From Candidatus Taylorbacteria bacterium RIFCSPHIGHO2_01_FULL_51_15 (GTDB taxonomy: Bacteria > Patescibacteriota > Minisyncoccia > Phycocordibacterales > UBA10002): a DNA stretch of 33,606 nt. Positions 1-6,927 of the stretch are shown in pieces. The stretch is from contig MHRI01000009.1 in assembly GCA_001820935.1 (NCBI GenBank), positions 1-33,606 of the forward strand, read 5' to 3'. The first letter of the stretch is position 1; every line of letters starts with the position of its first letter. The notes beneath the pieces were generated by a model. That model had not been told where the DNA came from. It saw only the letters and a program-made list of their open reading frames with translations, and searched no databases. The position numbers and the translations under genes were made by a program.

Positions 1-1
1 T

Positions 2-208
2 CCAATGGGCCCTTACGGGCTCATTGTGCGTGAGAACGCCATTTCATTTCGGTATCATTCTGTATGAGAGAAGTCTAGTGGTGTCGGACTGGGGCTTTCT
101 ATTGTAAAATGGATTGCCGAGCTTCACGGAGGTGAGGTGAGTGCGGCAAATCGGAAAGGTAGGGGTATTATCATTAGTTTACTACTACCTATTAAGACTA
201 CGCATTAA
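2..208 (+). pseudogene. C-terminal remnant of a sensor histidine kinase (HATPase_c G-box), cut by the window edge and possibly degenerate
   Basis: Frame 2 reads ...SFRYHSV*EKSSGVGLGLSIVKWIAELHGGEVSAANRKGRGIIISLLLPIKTTH*; GLGLSIVKWIAELHGG is a typical histidine kinase G-box, but there is an in-frame TGA at 65-67. Confidence 0.5.
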
Positions 209-261
209 GTGACGGTCAGCAGGGTGGTTGCATAATCTTGTCATAGTAATACTCTTTTAGT

Positions 262-687
262 ATGTACAGTGAAAAGGTATTCGAAGAGAGCGTCGCGCTT
301 CTGCGCATCGCGCTCGGCATTATTTTCTTCTGGTTCGGCGCGCTAAAGCTCGCGGGTTTTAATCCGGTCTACGATATTGTGTACGCGAGTTTCCCGTTTC
401 TCGCGGACGGGGTGGGGAACCTCTTTCTTGGAGGGTTCGAGGCGCTCATCGGGTTGGCGCTCATCTCCAATGCGTTTGCTAAAACGACGCACCTTATCCT
501 GATCTTCCATCTTCTCGGGACATTTACGGTCTTCATCACCGCTCCGGAGATTATGTTCGATCCACAATTTCCATTTCTGACGCTCGCGGGGGAATTCGTC
601 GTGAAGAATCTTTCGCTTGCTATGGGCGGCATCGTGGTTATCCTCTATCATATGCGCCACCCGCGGCTCTCCAAAGGGTGGATATAA
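262..687 (+). CDS. DoxX-like small four-TM membrane protein
   Basis: 141 aa ORF with about four hydrophobic segments; LLRIALGIIFFWFGALKL resembles DoxX-family N-termini. Confidence 0.6.
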   Translation: MYSEKVFEESVALLRIALGIIFFWFGALKLAGFNPVYDIVYASFPFLADGVGNLFLGGFEALIGLALISNAFAKTTHLILIFHLLGTFTVFITAPEIMFDPQFPFLTLAGEFVVKNLSLAMGGIVVILYHMRHPRLSKGWI

Positions 688-696
688 TAATTCATC

Positions 697-736
697 TTTT
701 AGCAAAGTACCCACGGCCGTGGGTACTTTGCTAAAA
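697..736. repeat. 40-nt perfect palindrome (left boundary of the PaaX/Cas2-like cassette)
   Basis: TTTTAGCAAAGTACCCACGGCCGTGGGTACTTTGCTAAAA equals its own reverse complement. Confidence 0.97.
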
Positions 737-742
737 CAGTCA

Positions 743-1345
743 ATGGATATCAGAGCCCGAAATTTAAAAGTGAGGAGAAAAAGAAAGTCCTTGGTCGGCC
801 CGGTTCAAAAGAAAATACTACTGCTTCTTCTTGGCGGGTTTGTCCTCTCGTGTACTCGTTCCGTAAAAAAGCAGTGGCGCATAGTTAAAGGTATACAGGA
901 AAGTTGGAGGGATATATCACGGCAGGCTGCAGAACGCGCTGTCAGCGCATTGTACGAGTCTAAGCTTTTGGAGGCGAAAGAAGGCAAAGATGGCACGATC
1001 ACGCTTATCTTGAACGAAGACGGCAAGAGACGAGCACTTACCTACCATATTCGCTACACGAAAATTAAACCAACGGGATTCTGGGATAAAAAATGGCGCA
1101 TCATTATGTACGATATACCCGAACACGAGAAGGGGATCCGCGACGCTTTTCGGGATCACCTGACACAACTTGGCATACGCAAACTTCAGCATTCAGCGGG
1201 AATCTACCCATTTGACTGCAAGAACGAAGTCGATTTCTTCATTGAATTATTGGATATACGCAAACATGTCCGCTTTATCGCTGCCGATTCTATAGACGAC
1301 GCAGCCTATTGGAAGCGCAAATTCAACCTCGATAGACATATTTAG
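743..1345 (+). CDS. PaaX-like protein: N-terminal winged-helix-like region plus C-terminal Cas2-like ferredoxin-fold domain
   Basis: ATG at 743 (MDIRARNLKVRRKRK...); C-terminal WRIIMYDIPEHEKGIRDAFRDHLTQLGIRKLQHSAGIYPF resembles the Cas2/PaaX-C pattern (YDIP...L..G....Q.S.). The ORF-track start at 617 overlaps the upstream gene and palindrome and is unlikely. Confidence 0.75.
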   Translation: MDIRARNLKVRRKRKSLVGPVQKKILLLLLGGFVLSCTRSVKKQWRIVKGIQESWRDISRQAAERAVSALYESKLLEAKEGKDGTITLILNEDGKRRALTYHIRYTKIKPTGFWDKKWRIIMYDIPEHEKGIRDAFRDHLTQLGIRKLQHSAGIYPFDCKNEVDFFIELLDIRKHVRFIAADSIDDAAYWKRKFNLDRHI

Positions 1346-1379
1346 CAAAGTACCCACGGCCGTGGGTACTTTGCTAAAT
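1340..1379. repeat. 40-nt perfect palindrome (right boundary; contains the TAG stop of the PaaX/Cas2-like gene)
   Basis: ATTTAGCAAAGTACCCACGGCCGTGGGTACTTTGCTAAAT; shares a 38-nt core with 697-736; stop TAG at 1343-1345. Confidence 0.97.
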
Positions 1380-1425
1380 GAGGGGTTTGCGGTCAATAAA
1401 AAAGTGCGATATCTTGTAGGAATCC

Positions 1426-1498
1426 GGGCGGTTAGCTCAGTTGGTAGAGCGCGTCGTTGACGTCGATGAGGTCAGAGGTTCGAACCCTCTACCGCCCA
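1426..1498 (+). tRNA. tRNA-Val (anticodon GAC)
   Basis: Acceptor GGGCGGT/ACCGCCC, anticodon arm CGTCG-TTGACGT-CGATG, T-arm AGAGG-TTCGAAC-CCTCT. Confidence 0.93.
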
Positions 1499-2274
1499 TT
1501 ACCAAATTGTAGACTGAAAAATCTTGTCTTGCTAAATTGTGCCCCTTCTGCCCAATAAAGCGTGCCATTCTTTGATTGCACATTGTATAGAGTGTAATAT
1601 TCTCTTTTCTCAGGAATTTGATACAGCACATTGAATGTGCCCGAGATAGTGTTATATCCTAAAAGCAAGCTTGTTCGGTATGTTCCACTCTTATACGCTG
1701 CCACAATCACTATGTTTTCGGAGAAATGAATAGAGTCACTGTTGATACGGTATTCGGAAGGCAGTGGTACGGTTTTGGAAACGCCTGATTTCACATTCAC
1801 CAGAACAAGAGTGTTTGCAAGGGTTGACAATGCAATCTGATCACCCGAGATAGCTATTGGCGGACTGTTCGGATTTTGCTTGTTATCAATGTTAGGCAGT
1901 AGGACTCGGCTCTGTTTTGAGGCAAGGTCGAATAACCACACTTCAAAATGGGGTACACTTTGCGGGGAATCTTCACGTTTTTCAACCCAAACAACGAAAG
2001 CGTCTCCCAAAGCTGCCGCATGAACACTTGTGGTATAAAAGATTTCAGTTTCGTCTTTTTTTATGCGCAGATCTCTTGTAGCGTTAAGAGTCATAGTATA
2101 GCCATTTTTGTTAAGGACTTTAGGCCATACATAGATTGAACCCTGAACATTTTCGCTTGTCCCGAGTGAGCCAATCTCGCTTGGCCGTTTCGCATCGGAG
2201 TTATTCCAGAATACCCACATTGCAACGCACGCAACGATGAATATAACAAAGACTTTTAAAACCAGTCTGTTCAT
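1489..2274 (-). CDS. Signal-anchored hypothetical protein, possibly beta-propeller-like; C-terminus overlaps the tRNA-Val 3' end
   Basis: 261 aa; N-terminal TM MNRLVLKVFVIFIVACVAMWVFW; repeated strand-like segments; stop lies inside the tRNA. Confidence 0.6.
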   Translation of the reverse strand: MNRLVLKVFVIFIVACVAMWVFWNNSDAKRPSEIGSLGTSENVQGSIYVWPKVLNKNGYTMTLNATRDLRIKKDETEIFYTTSVHAAALGDAFVVWVEKREDSPQSVPHFEVWLFDLASKQSRVLLPNIDNKQNPNSPPIAISGDQIALSTLANTLVLVNVKSGVSKTVPLPSEYRINSDSIHFSENIVIVAAYKSGTYRTSLLLGYNTISGTFNVLYQIPEKREYYTLYNVQSKNGTLYWAEGAQFSKTRFFSLQFGNGR

Positions 2275-2275
2275 A

Positions 2276-3202
2276 TCATTTCGCGTGCAAGTGCAAATAA
2301 ATATCCTCGAGCGCCTTTACCGCGTCACCGGCGGCAATGTTGTTCTGGTGGTAGAGCCCGTCGGTGCAATCCCCCGCGGCCCAAATGCCGGAGAGGGAGG
2401 TCTGCTGCGTTTTCGGGTCCACTACAATCTGCTTGTACTCGGTGAGCTTCACAAGGTTACCCAAAAATTCAGTCGCGGGGGTCGAGCCGATCTCGACAAA
2501 GATACCTTGCACAGGAAGCTCTTGCGGCCCTCCCGATTCGTCATTTTTATATACAAGGCCGGTAAGGAACCTATCTCCTTTTACTTCCAGAACTTCCGCA
2601 TTGCGAATTGCTCTCATTTTTGGATTTGTAAGCACCTTCTTAATGGTGATCGGATCGGCCTTGAACTCACTGCCGCGCGCGAGGAGCACCACGCTTTTAC
2701 AATAGGCGAGGAGCTGGGCGGCCGTTTCAAAACCGGCGTTGCCTCCACCGATGACCGCGACATCCATACCTGCAAAGAGAGGCCCGTCGCACGAGGCGCA
2801 GTAGGTGATCCCTCTGTGTTCGAGCGGCGCTGCTCCGGGCACCTCAAGTTTCCTTCGCGCGCTTCCCGCAGTGACGAGCACCGTTTTAGTCTCATATTCA
2901 CCCACGTCTGTCTTCACAAGAAAATGTCCAGTCTCGCTTTTTGTAACACTTACGACGGTTTCTCCGGATTTCACATCTACCATGTCTTCCGCGTAGGCGC
3001 GCAGATGGTTTTCGAGGTTTTTAGCAAGTTCGATCCCCGAAATCTTGATGGTCCCGATCCAGTTTTCGATGCCTTCAGAAACCGTGCTCTGCCCGCCAAA
3101 ATCCTTCGCGACAAAAAGAGTCTTGAGGCGCTTCCTCGAAGCGTACACGCCGGCGGCTACACCAGCAGGGCCGCCACCGATGATGGTAAGGTCGTAAAGC
3201 AT
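2276..3202 (-). CDS. trxB: Thioredoxin reductase-like FAD/NAD(P)H oxidoreductase
   Basis: IIGGGPAGVAAGVYASRK, redox motif CASC, VAVIGGGNAGFETA, GIWAAGDCTD. Confidence 0.93.
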   Translation of the reverse strand: MLYDLTIIGGGPAGVAAGVYASRKRLKTLFVAKDFGGQSTVSEGIENWIGTIKISGIELAKNLENHLRAYAEDMVDVKSGETVVSVTKSETGHFLVKTDVGEYETKTVLVTAGSARRKLEVPGAAPLEHRGITYCASCDGPLFAGMDVAVIGGGNAGFETAAQLLAYCKSVVLLARGSEFKADPITIKKVLTNPKMRAIRNAEVLEVKGDRFLTGLVYKNDESGGPQELPVQGIFVEIGSTPATEFLGNLVKLTEYKQIVVDPKTQQTSLSGIWAAGDCTDGLYHQNNIAAGDAVKALEDIYLHLHAK

Positions 3203-3217
3203 AAAGTATGAATTATG

Positions 3218-3266
3218 AAATATGGAATATGGAATATGGAATATGGAATATGGAATATGGAATATG
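3218..3266. repeat. Tandem heptamer (ATATGGA)n
   Basis: About six consecutive atatgga units just upstream of the trxB-like start. Confidence 0.9.
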
Positions 3267-3317
3267 AGGAGACCAGTCTATTCTACCAGAAAAGTGAGTA
3301 AAGGGAATCGCAAAACC

Positions 3318-3343
3318 CGACCTCGGGGTCGGGTTCGTACATC
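3318..3343. terminator. Hairpin AACCCGACC-TCG-GGGTCGGGTT
   Basis: Stem-loop immediately downstream of the minus-strand ftsZ stop. Confidence 0.6.
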
Positions 3344-3362
3344 CTACATCGTACCTCCTACA

Positions 3363-4514
3363 TCACTTCTTCGAACGGCGTAGGAAGGCCGGAACCGCGC
3401 CCCAATCGTCATCGACATCTTCGAGCACCTTCTTTTCTTCAGGCGCTCCGGACTTCGAAGCTTCCTTCGAACCGGAACTTGGCATAATGGTGTTGAATAT
3501 TTTTCCGCGATCTTCCGAGCCTGATTTTTCAGGAGCAAAGAGCGGCTTGCTCTTTTGTCCATCGGGGAAACCGGACGCGATGACCGTAATCTTGATCTCT
3601 CCTTTCTTCAGCTTCTCGTCGCGAATTGTTCCGAAAATGACCTTCGCGTTCGGGTCGATCGATTCGGTAATAACCTTTGCCGCGTCCTGGATTTCAAACA
3701 TCGTAAGGTCATCGCCTCCCGCGATCGAGAAGAGCACACCTTTCGCGCCATTGATAGAGAGCTCAAGGAGAGGGGAGTTGATGGCGAGCTTCGCGGCCTC
3801 CTCCGCGCGCTTCTCGCCCGTCGCTGAGCCGATTCCAATGAGAGCGCTCCCCGCGTTTTCAAGAATGGAGCGAATGTCGGCGAAGTCGAGATTGATGATA
3901 CCCGGAGTGGTGATGAGGTCGGAAATACCCTCAACGGCCTGACGGAGCACCTCATCGCACATCGCGAATGCGGCCTTCGCGGTGGTCTCCTTCGAGACGG
4001 CGGAGAGCAGTCGGTCGTTCGGGATAATGATGATCGCGTCCACTACTTTTCGGAGCTCATCAAGACCTTGTTCGGCGAGGCGAAGTCGCTGGGCACCCTC
4101 GAAGAAAAACGGCTTCGTCGTTACCGCAACGGTGAGCGCACCCATCTCCTTGGCAGTCTTCGCGACAATCGGGGCGGAGCCGGTGAATGTGCCGCCGCCT
4201 TCGCCTCCCGCGATGAAGACCATATCGGCACCCTTGATCGCTTCTTGCAGTTCTTCGCGCGTCTCCTCCGCGGCTCGTTTGCCAACCTCAGGATTCATCC
4301 CGGTGCCAAGGCCACGTGTCAAATTCTTTCCGATATGAATCTTTCGCTTCGCTTGGGTGTTGTGGAGATCCTGCGCGTCCGTATTCACGCCGATAAACTC
4401 AACCCCTTTTACCTTGGAGTTGATCATGTGATTGAGGGCGTTCTTTCCCGAACCGCCGCAACCGAAAACCTTTATTCGCGCGAACGCTTCGACGTCAGTG
4501 GTGATTTGAGGCAT
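3363..4514 (-). CDS. ftsZ: Cell division protein FtsZ (non-canonical tubulin signature); the open frame extends upstream to 4751
   Basis: IKVFGCGGSGKNALNHMI, GEGGGTFTGSAPIVAKTAKEMGALTVAVTTKPFFFEG, NLDFADIRSILENAGSALIGIG; start at MPQITTDVEAF assumed. Confidence 0.93.
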   Translation of the reverse strand: MPQITTDVEAFARIKVFGCGGSGKNALNHMINSKVKGVEFIGVNTDAQDLHNTQAKRKIHIGKNLTRGLGTGMNPEVGKRAAEETREELQEAIKGADMVFIAGGEGGGTFTGSAPIVAKTAKEMGALTVAVTTKPFFFEGAQRLRLAEQGLDELRKVVDAIIIIPNDRLLSAVSKETTAKAAFAMCDEVLRQAVEGISDLITTPGIINLDFADIRSILENAGSALIGIGSATGEKRAEEAAKLAINSPLLELSINGAKGVLFSIAGGDDLTMFEIQDAAKVITESIDPNAKVIFGTIRDEKLKKGEIKITVIASGFPDGQKSKPLFAPEKSGSEDRGKIFNTIMPSSGSKEASKSGAPEEKKVLEDVDDDWGAVPAFLRRSKK

Positions 4515-4760
4515 GTGATTGATTTTCTTAACGAGCGATGGAGCGAGTTCTTGAAAATCATCATCCCGAGAAATCCGACTTTGGATTTCGAGGGAGCATC
4601 GCTCTGTACCCGAAATTTCTAAAATGGCTAAAAGCAGGGCTAAAACGACAATAACTAGACTCTCGGTAAGTAGAGGCCATGATAACAGAGGACGCAAAAG
4701 AGTAAAGGGGTTGACACATCTAGGATTCGTGCTTTTCTTTAGACAGTCCAAAGGGAGGAC

Positions 4761-4797
4761 AACCCCCTCTCAATCTCCCCCTTAGAAAGGGGGAGAG
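4761..4797. repeat. Palindromic CCCCCTT-AGA-AAGGGGG element
   Basis: aaccccctctcaatctcccccttagaaagggggagag; 9-bp perfect stem between ftsA and ftsZ. Confidence 0.8.
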
Positions 4798-4808
4798 GCG
4801 GAAACAAA

Positions 4809-5990
4809 CTACGGCAAGAACTGCCGGAAGAAATTCATGAGACCCTTGCGTGTTTGTTTGACAAACGTGAGACCGGAAATCGTCTCTTCATCGCTATTCT
4901 GCAGGCCAAGGACGCAGAGTCCGTAGGCAACCGACCATGACGCGTCTTTAATCTGCCCTCGAATGTTGTCGCCAAAAGAAACGCTCGCGACGCGCGAGGG
5001 GAGTCGGAGTGACGCCTTAGCAAGGTCATCAACCGTTTCGATAGCCGAGCCGCCACCCGTGAGCACGATGCCCGCGGGAAGGAGCCCGCTTCGTCCCAGC
5101 TTTTTGAGGTGCGCCTCAACAAGTTCGAAGATATCGGAGAGCCGCGCCTCGATAATCTCCTCAAGTTTCTTTCTCGGATAACTTGCGCCGATCACACTTC
5201 CGCGTTTCAGATCCTCGGCCTCCTCGAGCGGGACGCGAAGGCCAAGCGCGATGTCGTTGGTGATATCATTCGAGCCGATCGGGAATATTTCAAGGGAGAT
5301 GGGGAGGTTATTCTCGAACACCGCGATCGACACCGTCTCCGAACCGATGTTCGCAAGGACGACCCCCGCCATCTTTTGCTGTTTAGTGAGTGTGACCAAG
5401 CTCGCGGCGATGGGAGCGGCCACGAGATCCTCAACCTCGATTCCCGCTTCGGCGAGAGTTTCAAGGAGATCGTTCATGTGATGCTCGAAGCAGGTAATAA
5501 AGAGCGTTCGCACTTCAAGCTTGCTCCCTTTCAGTCCTTCCGGTTTTCCCATGATTGCCTTGCCGTCCACTTTGAAAAGCAGGGGAACGGTGTGCAAGAT
5601 CTTTCGGTTTTGCGAAAGAGACGCGGGGATTTCTTCTTTGCTCGTCTCGATCGCCTTTTTGACATCAAGCTCGGTGATTTCGAGGTCGGCTCTCGTAATG
5701 ACCACCGTGCCGCTCGAGGTGAAGCTCGAGAGTCCGATGCCTCCGATCGAAACCACCGCTCTTGTGATGGGGAACCCCGCCGCCTTTGACGCTTGCGAGA
5801 CGGCCTGTCTCACGCTCTTCCCCGCGTCGCTCTGACTCAAAATATAGCCATGCCGAAGTCCTCGCGACTCGGCGAAACCAACTCCCACCACCTTTGGAAG
5901 CTCGCGCTCACCATCGCGCGCGCTCTCCACAGCCACGACGCGCGTTTGATACGTCCCGATGTCGATGCCAACAGCAATAGATTTGGACAT
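4809..5990 (-). CDS. ftsA: Cell division protein FtsA
   Basis: MSKSIAVGIDIGTYQTRVVAVE..., VVLANIGSETVSIAVFENN, AGIVLTGGGSAIETVDDLA; adjacent to ftsZ. Confidence 0.92.
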   Translation of the reverse strand: MSKSIAVGIDIGTYQTRVVAVESARDGERELPKVVGVGFAESRGLRHGYILSQSDAGKSVRQAVSQASKAAGFPITRAVVSIGGIGLSSFTSSGTVVITRADLEITELDVKKAIETSKEEIPASLSQNRKILHTVPLLFKVDGKAIMGKPEGLKGSKLEVRTLFITCFEHHMNDLLETLAEAGIEVEDLVAAPIAASLVTLTKQQKMAGVVLANIGSETVSIAVFENNLPISLEIFPIGSNDITNDIALGLRVPLEEAEDLKRGSVIGASYPRKKLEEIIEARLSDIFELVEAHLKKLGRSGLLPAGIVLTGGGSAIETVDDLAKASLRLPSRVASVSFGDNIRGQIKDASWSVAYGLCVLGLQNSDEETISGLTFVKQTRKGLMNFFRQFLP

Positions 5991-6008
5991 GAATGAAGAG
6001 ATGATCAA

Positions 6009-6074
6009 TAACTGAATAACACGCAAACAACTGAATAACCGAGTGAAGAAAGTTATTCAGTCATTCAGTTATGA
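6009..6074. repeat. Inverted repeat of AACTGAATAAC / GTTATTCAG(T)
   Basis: ataactgaataacacgcaaacaactgaataacc...gttattcagtcattcagttat. Confidence 0.75.
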
Positions 6075-6093
6075 GTCGTTGGTGATGAGTAGA

Positions 6094-6474
6094 TTAAATC
6101 CCAAACTTCTTCCGGAACTTAATCTCTTCACGCTCCATTCTACTACCGTGTCGCAATCCTTTCAAATGAAGGAGGCCGTGGATAAAGAGAAATTTCAGGA
6201 AATTTAAGGGTGTGCGATCAAATACGCGAGCCTGTTCTGTAACTTCCGCGAGACAAAAAATGATTTCACCCGAAGTAGGGGAGAGAGGGAAACTCAAGAT
6301 GTCCGTCGGTCGGGATTTCTCGCGGTAACGCGTATTAAGCTTCTTCATTTCCGTGCTTGTGACAAACACGACGCTGAGCTCGTAGTTTTTTCCGAGGACG
6401 GCATCCTTTGCGGACAGAAAAAAACCCCGGGGCACCGGGAGCTTGAGGGGAGGGTTTGAAACCGAAAGCTTCAT
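6094..6474 (-). CDS. ybeY: YbeY endoribonuclease / rRNA maturation factor
   Basis: RPTDILSFPL and metal-binding HGLLHLKGLRH. Confidence 0.92.
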   Translation of the reverse strand: MKLSVSNPPLKLPVPRGFFLSAKDAVLGKNYELSVVFVTSTEMKKLNTRYREKSRPTDILSFPLSPTSGEIIFCLAEVTEQARVFDRTPLNFLKFLFIHGLLHLKGLRHGSRMEREEIKFRKKFGI

Positions 6475-6504
6475 GGTGTTGTAAATGTCTAAATGGGGAA
6501 CTCA

Positions 6505-6584
6505 ACACCTACTACACCTATAACACCTACAACATCTACCACATTTACTACACCCCCAACATCTATCACATTTACAACAGGTAC
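6505..6584. repeat. Low-complexity ACACCTAC/AACATCTA repeat tract
   Basis: aacacctactacacctataacacctacaacatctaccacatttactacacccccaacatctatcacatttacaacagg. Confidence 0.85.
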
Positions 6585-6590
6585 AACGAC

Positions 6591-6848
6591 CTACCTTCGC
6601 CCCCGCTTCTTTTCCACGGGAAGCTTCCCGAGTTTCGCGAGTCGCTCCCGCTCGGCGCGTCTCTCAATAAACTTAAGGGTAGACATCTTTCTCTTTAACG
6701 TTGATTGGTTCCGGGTTTTGTATCGAAGGCTCCGGACTTTGTTCAGAACGCCCGAACCTTGCACGCGTTTCGAAAAACGGCGAAGCAAGCTCAAACTGCT
6801 TTCGTTTCCAGTCTTCTGCACTTCCACGTTTATATTTACGGCTGACAT
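6591..6848 (-). CDS. rpsU: Ribosomal protein bS21-like
   Basis: MSAVNINVEVQKTGNESSLSLLRRFSKRVQGSGVLNKVRSLRYKTRNQSTLKRK; S21-like basic protein. Confidence 0.75.
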   Translation of the reverse strand: MSAVNINVEVQKTGNESSLSLLRRFSKRVQGSGVLNKVRSLRYKTRNQSTLKRKMSTLKFIERRAERERLAKLGKLPVEKKRGRR

Positions 6849-6927
6849 TGGCAGAAGGATAACACAACGGGTGCGAGAGCGCAATCCCGCACTCCGGAGG
6901 CATATGCCCGTGGGCGCACGAGTGCTA

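Noticed and set aside
65-67. TGA recoding (code 4 or 25) to rescue the histidine kinase
   Set aside because: TGA is a natural stop elsewhere in the window (for example gyrA, the methyltransferase and the solute-binding protein), so a standard code with a decayed gene is simpler.
617-1345. Full 242-aa ORF start at 617 for the PaaX/Cas2-like gene
   Set aside because: It would overlap the DoxX-like gene and translate through the palindrome; ATG 743 gives a clean protein start.
743-1345. Interpretation as CRISPR Cas2 of a CRISPR-Cas locus
   Set aside because: No cas1, other cas genes or spaced direct repeats in the window; the N-terminal extension fits PaaX-like proteins better.
1437-1631. 64-aa ORF ending MGGRGFEPLTSSTSTTRSTN
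   Set aside because: Antisense translation of tRNA-Val, a common mis-annotation.
2237-3211. 324-aa plus-strand ORF opposite trxB
   Set aside because: Antisense shadow of a well-supported thioredoxin reductase; no recognisable motifs.
3218-3266. CRISPR-like array
   Set aside because: Contiguous 7-nt tandem repeats with no spacers.
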